Source: Eutreptiella sp. 'Long Island Sound 2002' (taxonomy: Eukaryota; Euglenozoa; Euglenophyceae; Eutreptiales; Eutreptiaceae). From it: a DNA stretch of 64,000 bases. The position numbers were made by a program, and so were the translations under genes. Where the stretch lies: positions 39,102,232 through 39,166,231 of the forward strand of contig OZ038391.1 in NCBI GenBank assembly GCA_964036045.1. Reading direction: 5' to 3'. The notes below the pieces were generated by a model, which was not told the origin of the DNA, ran no database searches, and saw nothing but the letters and a program-made list of their open reading frames with translations. Shown piece by piece: positions 35,502-45,846 of this stretch. The first letter of the stretch is position 1. Each line of letters starts with the position of its first letter.

Positions 35502-38190
35502 GTGTTTTGGGTGCGTATCGGACTAGGGGGACGTGAATACCTGGGGGTATTGGATACTGGCGCCACCATATCCATAGTGGCTAAGAAAATTTTACCTTGT
35601 GGGAGCCTGAAGAACACCATGACCACCGCGGCTATACGAATGGGCGATGGACATGTAGTGCACAGCTGCGGGGACTGTGAAGTGGAGGTACCTATGAGCT
35701 CCCGGACTATCGCCCATCGGTTCTATGTGATGGACACTGAGGCCTTCGACTTTTTATTGGGGACTGACTTCTTTGTGCAGCACTCCCAGATACAATCCCT
35801 GACGCTGCAAGCGCCCTACCTCCTCTACGTGGACCACGGCAGCGGCAGAGAGTCCGTGCCACTGGAGCAGTCGGAACATACCTCGAGCTACCTGAGGCTA
35901 TCGAAGGAGGAGCCTTCGAACATGATGGCGGCCTCGAAAACTGAGGACTATCAACTATTGGGGGAAGTCCTAGACCAAGGTCTGAAGGAGTTGGGTTACT
36001 CTAGAGAAGACCTGAATCTGGAGTTGTTCGCCAGCGACAAGCAGCATGTACTGGACCTTTATTGCAGCAAGGGGAAGAACTGCAGCTACAAATTTTACTG
36101 GCCCTCTTTTGGGATCGCCTACGGGAACCCCAGGTTCAGTGAACTGGGGAAGGTCCTGACCAAGGTGGCCTTGGAACGTTCCCGTATGGTCCTGTGTTCC
36201 CCCGATTGGGGAGCCCATGGGGGCAACGAGTACTGGCGAAACCTCCTGGACAGGCTGACTATCAGCTCTGTTCGGTTACCTGATGAGGCCATCTACGTGC
36301 ATCTGGGGCGTAAGACGCCTATTGGGAAACCCGGATGGGGGAGTATGCTCAGGGTGGTGGACGGAGGTCTTATCTCCATCCCCTGGGAGGATCTGGACCC
36401 GACTCTGATCCAGGCTATACAACGAGAAAGCGATGGACTCGCCTTGGGTGACTTGAAGGATCGAGTACCACCTCAAGATGCTATTGAGCCTATACCCGGA
36501 GGAGATGAGTACGTCGTGACTAACACCAACGCCCCCAACTCTCCCTGCCATGTACCTGTTCCTGATGGAGTCTCTGAGTGTGGACTATCCGAGCTACCTA
36601 GCTCTATCCACTCAGATGACGAAACTGAGCACGACGCCTTCTTCGTGCAGACCTGTGTGGAGGAAGTGGAGAACGCCGAGTACGTCGCCCCACTGAAACC
36701 CCTACTCTCCATGAGGGTGGAAGACCCCGTGGACGAAGAGCTGGACCCTCGATCCAGGCTAAGGGAGTATGTGGACTCCAAGAGGAAGTTGGTGGCGAAA
36801 AAGCTATGCTACGCTAAGCCTACCCGCAGCTCATGGCCACTGAAGCAAGGACGTATGGGAGATCTATTCCAATTGCAGGAGGACCTCGGACAGAAGATCA
36901 CCACCTGGCAAACGGAGGTAGATCTTAAGCTCATGAAGAGCGTGTGGGGCGCCCATGTGAGGAACCCAGAGGAGGACGACCTCTCGGAGGAATGTGTATG
37001 TGAACCCCCTCGAGCGTGCCTATGTTGCCATCGTCCACCGGAGATGGTTGAACAAGACCTTGTATATGCCTACCAAGGGTTGAAGGACACTACCAAGGGC
37101 GAAGAGTCGGTGGAGGATCCCCTCCCGACGTCTATTACTCAGGGGGCAAGCAACTTACACTCTGACGAGGACATGGAGGACAAGATCAAGCTATTGGACC
37201 CGCGGGTGCAGAAGCTTATAAGGACCTATCTGGAGGTGTTCGGAGAACTACCCCCTCCAGCCTCATGTGACAAGCGGGTACAGATGGACCTCAAGCTGAA
37301 ACCCGAGTTCGTGGGTCATAAGATCCGGAGGAGACCCTATCTGGCTCCTAAAGAGCAGGCCGACGAGATCGAGCGACAGATACAAGAATGTATCGACGCT
37401 GGCCTAGTCCTGGAGTACAAGGACGGGGACTACCCCCTACACTGCAGCCCCTGTTTCCTGGTGGCTAAACCTGGGTCTACAGCCAAACGGCTGGTAGTGG
37501 ACTACGGAGAGCTGAACAAGAAAACGCTGAACCACTCAGGGTCCGTTCCTAATATGGAGTCTACCCTTGAGAAGATAGCCTCCTGTCGCTACAAGACCAA
37601 GATGGACAAGGGGAGCGGATTCTGGCAAGTGGACCTGATGCTCAACGCTCAGGAGCTACTGGCCTTCATCACCCCTCAGGGGAGGGTGTTCAAGTGGAAG
37701 GTCATGCCATTTGGCGTGGCCAACGCACCCGCTCTATTCCAAGAGCTGATGAACAAGATCTTGTCCATCCTACGAAGGAGACCTAAGGTGCAGGAGCTTA
37801 TATTCCGTGGGGCCCAGATGGAAGCTCACATCGACGATGTATGCCTCGGGACCAATACCCAGGAGGACCACCTAATCCTCTTGGGTGAGTTCTTTGCGGT
37901 CTGCCAGGAGAACCACAAACGACCCAAGCTGGAGAAGTGTGAGTTCATGCAGGAGACCATGCAGTACCTGGGGTTTGACGTTGGCTATGGGTGGTGGACC
38001 CCAGCGGCCTCTACGGCCAAACCCCTGATGGATGCTAAGGTACGACACGAAGACCCCAAGAAAGGACTTCATGATGTACGCAGTTTCATTGGGGCGTGCA
38101 ACACCTATCGCCGCCATATCAAAAACTTCACCTACACCAGCACCATTCTGACGGACTTGATCAAGAAGAGTACTACTTGGCGCTGGCGCC
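35502..38190 (+). pseudogene. pol: pol of element E, part 1: aspartic protease and reverse transcriptase
   Basis: The frame runs on from gag after the TGA at 35469, and there is no ATG at 35502. The protease active site is VLDTGAT, its Asp codon at 35553-35555. A long linker rich in acidic residues follows. The RT shows RLVVDYGELNK, KMDKGSGFWQVDL (motif A), VMPFGVANAPALFQ (motif B) and AHIDDVCLG (motif C, His in place of the usual Tyr or Phe). The RT connection reaches LTDLIKKSTTWRW; a one-base frameshift at about 38180-38195 then breaks it, and the spurious frame ends at 38285. The part would mature Gag-Pol and copy RNA to DNA. It has no internal stop over ~890 codons. Confidence 0.9.
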
Positions 38191-40192
38191 CGCCGAGCAA
38201 CAAGCGTTTGACGAGCTCAAAGACAAGGTGGCCAACGCTAAGTGCTTGGGCGTGCCTAAGGCACAAGGGGAGATTATCCTGGTGACCGACGCCAGCAATG
38301 TGGGCGGTGGTGGAACGTTGTTCCAATGGCAAGCACTAGAGAAGGAGGAGTTCGACTCGGCTATTTCTCAATGGGGGACGGAAGGTCTCAACCGAGATGG
38401 AACCCTCAAGCACAGCTACCCTGACGACAAGTGGGTCCTAGTACCTCTGGGCCACTGGAACTGGAAATGGAACCAGGCAAGGGGGGACTACTCCACTTAT
38501 GAGCAGGAATTACTCGCGGGTATGCTAGTGCTATCCTCACAAGCACGACTGTTGGGGAGTAACCCTGTGGTCTGGCTGTGCGACCAAGAGCCGGTCTGCA
38601 GTTTCCAGAAGGGCCCCCCACCTGAGAAGGCCAAGCTACGGCGCTGGTGGACCTACCTCAGTCAACTACGGCTGACAGTACACCATATCCAGGGAGTGAA
38701 GAACGAGTGTGCAGACTACATCAGCCGCAACAACTTTGACGCCCTGATTGGTGCCCGGTCTGAAGCGCTGGCTAAGGAGGCGTTCAGCCGTATGGACGTC
38801 CACTTGGACCTCAACATGACGATGATACGCCCCCTGGATGGACTCCAACAATCGGAGTACCTGAAGGAGTTCGGGGATATCTACAAAAGCCTGGACAAAC
38901 GCCTTGAACCCCTCCTGGTCAACCAAGATCAGTGGAAGAGGGACAAGAGCTACCTCTGGCACGAGGACCGTATTGTGGTGCCTGGTGACAGAGTCCCAGC
39001 GCTGCCGAAGTGGACCCACGAGTCCAGCGGTCATGTGGGTGCTGACCGTACCCTGAGGCTGTTCAAGCAGTGGTTCCACACTACGTGGACTGACGACCAA
39101 CTGCGGAAAACCCTCCAGCCTATCGTGGACAAGCGCCCGTGCAGGTCCTGCAAACCAGGGGATATCAGGGACAGAGGTCTCTACTCGACCCTGCCCATCC
39201 CTCACTGTGCTAACAGTGTTCTATACGTGGACTACACGGAGATGCCGAAGTTCGGGGGCTATGACTTCGCCCTCCGGGTAACCTGTGGGTTGACCAGGTT
39301 TACCAGGGCGTTTCCATGTACCAAGCACATTACCGGGGAGGAGACTATCAAGATACTCCTGGAGGAGTGGTTTTGTGTCTATGGGGCGCCCAAGGAGATC
39401 AACTCAGATGAGGACGTACGAGTACGCTCAGATACCGGTTGGTACAAGAGGGTCCTGAGATCCCTCAATGTCTAGGTGTCTACGGGGATCCCCTACTCAC
39501 ACACGAGCAACCCCCTATGTGAGCGACAGATCCGTGTCCCCAAGGAGAATGTAAGGATATGGTGCAAAACTGAACGCACCAGAGACTGGGTGAGACTACT
39601 CCCCGTCATATCCTTGATGATGAACTCCCAAGAGAGTTCAGCTACTGGCTACTCGCCCCATGAGCTATTCCTAGGGCGCCCGGCATGGTTCCTACATGCC
39701 CCCTATCCAGAGGACACCCATTCGTCTGTGGGTGAATGGGTCCAAGAGCAACAAGCGAAGGTGGACAAGGCCAAGGCTATGCTCCAGAGAGTGAGGGAGC
39801 GTCAGTGGAACATGAAGAACAAGCACCGAGTACCGGCAACCTACCAAGAGGGGGACTGGGTGCTGGTGCACCACAGTCGACTACCCGCCTGGCCACGCCC
39901 TACCAGCGATGACCCATACTTTGGGCCGTACAAGATTCTATCAGTGGATGGACACCGTATCACCGTGCGACGTTCTTCCCGTCTAGGGGGGACCCTGGTG
40001 TGCGCTGCTCAACACCTGAAGCGCTACTATGATCCTGAAGACCTCTGTTGGGAGGAGTGGGAGCTGAACGACGAGGAAATCGCCGCCCTAGACCTGCAAG
40101 GGGCTGCCAGCCCTATGGAAGTTGAAGGGGAACTCCCCGACATGAAAGCCGAAGAGATGGCTAAGGAGGGCTTCTACCTGGTGAAGTCTGTC
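38190..40192 (+). pseudogene. pol: pol of element E, part 2: RNase H and integrase, with stop and hAT interruption
   Basis: This continues in another frame after the shift near 38190. RNase H starts at VTDASNVGGG (Asp at 38288-38290). The integrase has an HHCC-type finger (HESSGH, then CRSC). Its DDE core consists of Asp 39230-39232, Asp 39413-39415 and Glu 39521-39523, the last two exactly 35 residues apart as in retroviral-type integrases. A TAG at 39473-39475 falls between them and inactivates the copy. The C-terminal part has the GPYKILSVDGHRITVR segment typical of gypsy integrases. The frame enters the chromodomain (EGFYLVKSV) and is cut at 40192 by the hAT element; residues after 40192 are transposon-derived. 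Confidence 0.9.
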
Positions 40193-40425
40193 CAGGGTTG
40201 TTACAATACAGTACGTGTAATGTATCGTATCGTTCCGATACAGTACTGTAATGTAACGTATCGTATCGTTTCCTGACAAAGTACTGTTTGGTCACAGAAG
40301 TTATGTTCCTAGAACTTGCAGCTATTCTGTTTTAGTGTACAACCTGCAATTGTTTTCAAAAATAATTTTTTGTCTTAATTTTTTTTTTTTGGATACCTTG
40401 TGTTCTATATTTGTTTAACCTGGTT

Positions 40426-40508
40426 GATGACATCATCAGTGATGTCAATGATGATGTCATCAGTGACATCACTGATGATGTCATCATGCATGACGTCATC
40501 AGTGATGT
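40426..40508 (+). promoter_or_regulatory. Subterminal array of TGATGTCATCA-type palindromes in hAT
   Basis: At least six overlapping direct and inverted copies of TGA(T/C)(G/A)TCA, including one TGACGTCA at 40493-40500, lie ~230 bp inside the left end and upstream of the transposase gene. hAT transposases commonly bind subterminal repeats, and the motif also resembles bZIP (CRE/AP-1) sites. Either role is inference. Confidence 0.5.
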
Positions 40509-40706
40509 GTCCCATCACACAGCACCAAAAACAAACATTTCACATCCACATCCTCAGGGCCAGGCCACCCAGATCCAGACTGCTGTCCACACTCGGTGGC
40601 TTAGCAAACTCACCTGTAGGTGGCATGCCACCAGGGGAGGTCCGGTCGGGTTTTCTAGACACCCCTCAGATGTTATTCTCCTTCTGAACTTTTGCAGATT
40701 TCAAAA

Positions 40707-42692
40707 ATGGCACCACGTGGCACTGGCCTGCTTGAGCAGCATTTCACACTTAACCTTGCTACAAAAACCAGTAAAACTGGGCATGACTACAACTGCAAAT
40801 ATTCTGGTTATTTGGGCAAGGGCTGGCAAGGACCTGCAAGAGCTCGTGCCCATTTGTCTGGGGAAAAGGGGCATGGTGTTGCTGCCTGCCCCAATGTGCC
40901 GAAGGATGTCAAAGAGAAACTGTTGAAGGAGGCTGAGGAAAAGCTGAAGCAAAAAGAACATCAACAAAACAAAAAGAGGATTTTCCTGAGCCAACAAAAT
41001 CCTGATGCCGCTGCAGAACCATCTCCAAAGAAGCAGGCAACACTAGACAACTTGCAGGAAATTCTGAAGACAGAACTTGATGTTTCCTTTGCTGAGTTCA
41101 TGTACCACGCTGGTATACCATTTCATATCTCTGATGATGTGATGCTGCGTCGCTACATTGACAAACTGATCAAATGTGTGAAGGCTGGTCTACCAGGTTC
41201 TCAGTTGTATCCTCCCAACAGGCAAAAGCTTGCTGATGGTTTGCTGGACACGGTTTACGACAACATTTCAAAAGATATTGGCCCTGTGTTTGCTGCAGAT
41301 CATCACACAGGGTTGGCAACAGATGGGTACTCGAATATCCGCAGGCAATCTGTCATCAATTACAATCTGATTGGGCGCCGTGGCTCAGTTTTTGTGAAGG
41401 CAGACTACCCTGGCAAACAAGTGAAAAATGCAGACCACATCGCACAGGGCATTCACGATGCTTTGGAGGTGGTTCGTCAGTTGCAGCTGCCCTGCCCCAC
41501 CTCAACAGTGGTGGCAGATAATGCAGCTGTGATGCAGGCTGCCCTGAACGTGTTGGATCAGTCTGAGAAATTTGAGGTTGATCATTTTTTGACAAAGATT
41601 GGATGTACCATTCATGGCTACAATCTGCTGTTCAAGGATCTCTGTGCACTCCCCACTGTTAAAGATGTCATCACCAAGTGCCGGACAGTTCTCAGTTTTT
41701 TCCGAAACAGATTCAGAGCCTCTGGGATTCTGAAGGACGAGCAGAAGAAACACAAGGAAAAAGAGGCACAGCAGGATATGACGGAGCCTCCACTGCCTGG
41801 CGACACACGGTTCGCAACCAATTACCCATGTCTTAAGTTCATGGTGAAGAACAAGGGGCCACTTCAGAGTTCGGTTGTCTCACCGGACTGGTCCAACACC
41901 AAGTGGTCGTACGCCACCAGCGACAGCACCAAAGCCGAAGTCATCGCTGAGATCGTCCTTTCCACCACCTTCTGGAAGCTGTTGTTGAGTTGTCGAACAT
42001 TGCTGCAGCCACTGGCGCGTATGATCAGGAAAGCTGACACAGAAGGCTCCACTTATAATAGTCTGGTGTACTACGACATGCTTTTGTTCCAACAGCACGT
42101 TGCTGAGCATCAGGGACTTCCCAAACCTGAACACAAACAGGCACAGAGTCTTGTACTCGAAAGGTGGAAGTTTTTGCACCACCCTGTGCATTCAGCCAGC
42201 TATGTGCTTAATCCTGCTTTGATGACTCGTGAGGAAGACCCACTGAAGGACAGTGAGATCAGGAATGATGTTGCTCAGGTTTTTGAATCCTTTGGTGGCA
42301 AGGAGCATGCTCAAACAGCCAAACTGCAACTGCAACAGTTCCTTACGAGGTGTGGAGAGTTTGCAGATGAACGCCTTTGGACCAAAGAAAGTCTTGCCCT
42401 TGGCGGCCTCAATTGGTTCCAAGCTTTCTGCTATGAAAATTCAGTGCTGAGGGACATTGCGCTGCGCGTACATTCAACCCCTACAGTGGCCTCTGCTGCA
42501 GAGCGCAACTGGAGTGTGTTTGGTTTTGTGCACTCAAAAAGTAGGAACCGTCTGTATGGCCACAAGGTGGAGAAGCTTGTTTATATTTATCAGAACATGA
42601 GGCTACTGCGAAAGATTAGGGACCCAGCTTTCAGAGAGCCCTGTGTGTTGCCTGACCATATGTTTGAGGAAGATGAGGAGGAGGAGGAATAG
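40707..42692 (+). CDS. hAT-family transposase, 661 residues
   Basis: ATG at 40707; codons upstream to 40692 are open but lack an ATG. The N-terminal region (~20-65) is BED-finger-like (NCKYSGYLGKGW, then ARAHLSGEKGHG). The second zinc-ligand Cys, expected at the C-x2-C position, is Ser. The catalytic core has Asp206 in LATDGYS (41322), Asp271 in VADNA (41517) and Glu599 in SAAERNWS (42501). The last ~70 residues hold the hAT dimerisation signature (AERNWSVFGFVHSKSRNRL) and an acidic Glu/Asp tail. The ORF is intact over the full family length, so the enzyme may be functional apart from the finger change. It would cut at the CAGGGTTG ends and create 8-bp duplications, as seen here. Confidence 0.9.
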   Translation: MAPRGTGLLEQHFTLNLATKTSKTGHDYNCKYSGYLGKGWQGPARARAHLSGEKGHGVAACPNVPKDVKEKLLKEAEEKLKQKEHQQNKKRIFLSQQNPDAAAEPSPKKQATLDNLQEILKTELDVSFAEFMYHAGIPFHISDDVMLRRYIDKLIKCVKAGLPGSQLYPPNRQKLADGLLDTVYDNISKDIGPVFAADHHTGLATDGYSNIRRQSVINYNLIGRRGSVFVKADYPGKQVKNADHIAQGIHDALEVVRQLQLPCPTSTVVADNAAVMQAALNVLDQSEKFEVDHFLTKIGCTIHGYNLLFKDLCALPTVKDVITKCRTVLSFFRNRFRASGILKDEQKKHKEKEAQQDMTEPPLPGDTRFATNYPCLKFMVKNKGPLQSSVVSPDWSNTKWSYATSDSTKAEVIAEIVLSTTFWKLLLSCRTLLQPLARMIRKADTEGSTYNSLVYYDMLLFQQHVAEHQGLPKPEHKQAQSLVLERWKFLHHPVHSASYVLNPALMTREEDPLKDSEIRNDVAQVFESFGGKEHAQTAKLQLQQFLTRCGEFADERLWTKESLALGGLNWFQAFCYENSVLRDIALRVHSTPTVASAAERNWSVFGFVHSKSRNRLYGHKVEKLVYIYQNMRLLRKIRDPAFREPCVLPDHMFEEDEEEEE

Positions 42693-42706
42693 GAACTCAA
42701 ACCTGT

Positions 42707-43045
42707 TCAGGCGCACTGTTTCTCTTGCTCTGTGATCCACCAGTTCTTCAGCTCCTGCTCGCTATCCCAGAGCATCTTCAGTCGCGACCAGTCAGCGTAG
42801 GACATGGGCTGCTGGCTCTCTCTTTGTTGTCTCCAACAATACGACTCGTACTGGTGTCTCTGCCATTGCTCTGCAAACACGTGGTCCCATTCATCCCATT
42901 CATCGCACTCATCAGAACCTGTCTCATCTGCGTCGGCGTTCTGAGCGAGACAGTTGGCTTTCGTGTCGTTTGCTTGCATACCTTCTGACTCTTGTATGCT
43001 GCTCGTAGCGTTTCCTTCACGGCACGCAGATGTTGTTTGTGGCAT
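42707..43045 (-). CDS. Small acidic Trp-rich protein within the hAT element (112 residues)
   Basis: ATG at 43045-43043, stop at 42709-42707, convergent with the transposase gene and only 14 bp from its stop. The product is polar and Ser/Thr/Asn-rich at first, then has a very acidic Trp-containing stretch (DECDEWDEWDHVF) and an amphipathic C-terminus (SRLKMLWDSEQELKNWW). I recognise no family. The compositional coherence and tight tail-to-tail packing suggest a second transposon gene rather than chance. It might be an accessory DNA-binding or regulatory factor, but nothing in the sequence proves that. Confidence 0.45.
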   Translation of the reverse strand: MPQTTSACREGNATSSIQESEGMQANDTKANCLAQNADADETGSDECDEWDEWDHVFAEQWQRHQYESYCWRQQRESQQPMSYADWSRLKMLWDSEQELKNWWITEQEKQCA

Positions 43046-43452
43046 TCTACATCTCTGCACGCAAAGTTCGCGACGGCTTTTTCTCGGCGCGCAAGTGTTT
43101 TCAAACGACGACAAGCATACCGCACGATGCGCAATGGCAGTGGGGACACAGCGGTGCTATTGGTTCGGAAAAACACGGCTTAAATTGGAACTCGGTTTTT
43201 ATGTCGCAACTACTTTAAAGCAATATGTCGGGGATCAACAGTTAAAATTTTGGTGCATCCAAAATGTCGGCGGCCTGCAGAAACATGAAAATCTCGCGTT
43301 TTGTTGGTTTTTAACCTCATTCTCTGCGGCGGCACGCGCGTCTGGCGCCAGTCGACGGCCCCCCCAGCAGACGCGTACTGTATTGTATTCTCGCGATACG
43401 GTACGCGTATATATACGTTACGCGTATTTATACGCCGTCTTTTACAACCCTG

Positions 43453-43670
43453 AGTCTGTCCTACGCCACCGCTATCGCCAGGGTTGGCGCTTCCTCACCC
43501 TCTGGGAAGGGTTTGGAGTCGAAGAGGCCACCTGGGAGCCCTTCTCTGCGTTTGTTCTACCTGAGGGACGCCTAAACTCAGTTCTGGTTGACTACTTGTC
43601 CCAGAACAACCTTGGTGAGTTGCTGAGGCTCGCTGAGACGCTTGCCTCCAAGACTAAAGCTAGGGACTGA
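43453..43670 (+). pseudogene. pol: Chromodomain C-terminus of element E pol, downstream of the hAT
   Basis: After the second AGTCTGTC copy the frame reads RHRYRQGWRFLTLWEGFG, then EEATWEPFSAF, the chromodomain core in which aromatic residues and TWEP bind methylated histone tails. It completes the piece ending at 40192 (GFYLVKSV). A leucine-rich helix (VLVDYLSQNNLGELLRLAET) and the stop at 43668-43670 follow. Chromodomains in this position guide integration to heterochromatin in chromoviruses. The open frame upstream to 42954 is transposon sequence. Confidence 0.85.
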
Positions 43671-45838
43671 ACCTTACCCCTAAGTGTGCTACGTATGTCT
43701 GTGTGTGTCTCACGTCTCTCCCGGGCGTGGCTCCCGGAGACCGGGCTTCGCTGATGTCGGACCGAAGGTCCTACTCAGGTACTGGTACCACTCCTATGGC
43801 GCCCAATTTCTGTGCTGGCGCCTATCCTTGGGGGAAGACGGCAAGAGCCCTACCTACTAGAGGGGACGGGTGGCCAAGTGTGCTAAGGGCATACAAAACG
43901 CCCATTTTTGCTAAAGGCCAAAAGCTAACGCACTCCCCTGCCCACGAGGAAAAGCACGCGGGACAGGAGACACCACTACACTACACACCCTACCTACAGT
44001 GGCACCATCCTGGTGGGCGAGCACTTCTGCAACTGGCTCAAGCCCCCACTCAGGATTACCACTCCTACACTCACGCTCTACTGGGTGTTGTTGGAGGTCA
44101 AGTCGTGAGTCCTAATGACCCTCCTGTGAAGAAGACAAGAGAACACAGCGCTGCTAAGCAACTGTGGCCTAACAGGGGACGCCACAACGCGTTTCCCCTG
44201 CTAGGGCTTGGAGGGAAGAGGTGCTCTTGATGCGTGCGCAGCGTGGATGTTGATGGAGTCGAACTGCCCTCGCCACTCCTCGCGGAGGTGCAGTCAATTG
44301 TTTGTGTGATCAGCGCCCTTGTTTAGCAGGGCAAGAGAAAAGTGGGACGCTGCTGCACCAATCACCCTACCTGCCCACCTGTAAAGCAAAGGCCAATGAA
44401 GGGGTGTTTGCGGCTGAGGAACCAAGCCACACTCCACGTATTATACGCTTCGCAGTGTGACCTATAATACACTGTCCTCAAACACACCCTGTCAAGCAAG
44501 CAAGCGTTAGGAGACTCCTCAGGTTCTCTTAAAGAACGTACCGAGGAGCCCCTGGGTAACCTAAACAAGGTTTACCGTGCGCATTTTGCGTGGCCTACCC
44601 TTTAATGCGTGTGTGAATGCACGAGCATGCACGAGTTTGTGAACAACCTGTGCCAATCGCTGCGTAATCTTACCCACAATCACGAACTCCACCAGGGGGT
44701 GGCCCCGCCTGGGCTTACATACCTTACCTACCGCTGGAGAGAGAGAGAGCAAGTGGGAACGTGGGCGAGGCGCAAGCGAAAAATGTGGCTATGCACTTGT
44801 GTGTATGTCTAATCACCCTGATCTGACCTCTAATCATCTGCAATCTTTCCAATCTAGCCCTCTATCGTTTGTTAGCGCTGCTACAAGACTCGTTCACGGA
44901 GACACGGGACAAGCAATGTGCATGCTGCATACGAGACGAGCACACCTGTGGTTTATACCTGATTCATTGAAGTCTTTTCGTTGATTTTGGAATTCTTGGA
45001 TATTTGATTCTTACTGTCAGTGTGGGTGGAATCTGTATGTTTATTTATTAATGTGTGTCTCGTCATTTTCCAGTCTATGTGAGACATACGTTTATAATCT
45101 CATTATTTCTGTATTTTCCGGCGCTTCGCTAGGAGCCGCTCCTGCGCGCCGCCTTTTTATGCGTAGGAATTTCTTGATTTAAAAAATCGAGAGATGACTA
45201 TATTTTTTATAAAAATGTGCTTCTGATGCACAATTGGATTCTGCTCAGGTGTGTTGTCTTAGAAAATTCTAGGCCGTCATTTGACGGATTTAGGTGTTGT
45301 CGCTTCGCGTTTGCGTGGATTCGTCCATAATTCTCCCACTCCTGCCTCTGCAGATATCCTCGCGAAAGCGTCGCTGAGTAGGCCGCTTTCTGGGCCGAAA
45401 AGCAGCAGCCAGGAGACTGAGCAGAACCCAAGACCCCACCAAGGGGCAATTTAATTTCTTGACGACTCCCTTCCCCCTAAGATCAGGACAGCAGGTCGCC
45501 AGCAGGTTTTAACAACCGGAGCGGATGTCCATACAGAGTCTGGCGTTGGGTTAGTGTCGCGCTGCGTCTTGGAGGGAGGGATGCGATTGCATATGTTTTT
45601 AGCATGCTCCCAAACTAACCCAACCAAGCCACAGAAACCCCGGCAGCGCCATGAGCGCCGAGCTTTCTGTAGGAAATGTCACGAACAAAGCGGCAAAAAG
45701 GCGCCAGCCATGGTGAGCGCCCATTTTTCTGTGTGAGGGAAACTATAGGTATTTTAAAGTAGATGTGGAAACCAAGGGGAAGGCCAAGAAAAAAATCCCT
45801 TTCTCCTGAAAGTGCGACAGTGGTGGCCACCACAGCAC
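43671..45838 (+). other. 3' untranslated region of element E
   Basis: Two kilobases between the pol stop and the polypurine tract contain no convincing ORF. The half from 44720 on recurs inverted at 60155-61271 next to element E'. It has GC-rich palindromic pieces (GGCGCTTCGCTAGGAGCCGCTCC near 45120). Confidence 0.7.
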
Positions 45839-45846
45839 AAGGGGGG
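45839..45846 (+). promoter_or_regulatory. Polypurine tract of element E
   Basis: AAGGGGGG directly abuts the first base of the 3' LTR, the expected site for plus-strand priming. The same tract, inverted, lies at 60147-60154 beside the LTR of E'. Confidence 0.75.

Larger units (their letters stand above)
40193..43452 (+). mobile_element. hAT DNA transposon, 3260 bp, inserted in the chromodomain of element E
   Basis: The ends are CAGGGTTGTTACAA at 40193 and the inverted TTTTACAACCCTG ending at 43452. The flanking 8-bp target duplication AGTCTGTC (40185-40192 and 43453-43460) is perfect, which is diagnostic of hAT. Inside are a full-length transposase on the plus strand and a small convergent ORF. 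Regions near both ends are rich in short palindromes (GTATCG, TACGCG). Removing the element with one duplication copy (3268 bp) would put both halves of the interrupted gene back in one frame. Confidence 0.93.

Noticed and set aside
42778-43176. Spliced model for the small hAT gene (donor AAG|GTATGC at 42981, acceptor CTCAG, 41-nt intron)
   Set aside because: The upstream exon has no ATG and is preceded by a stop, and the intron would be very short; the unspliced ORF from 43045 is simpler.
43703-44230. 175-residue ORF after the chromodomain
   Set aside because: No motif, lies in the element's 3' UTR, and has no counterpart preserved in E'.
45207-45449. 80-residue minus-strand ORF also present at 60544-60786
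   Set aside because: Present twice only because the 3' UTR is duplicated; composition is not protein-like and no start context supports it.
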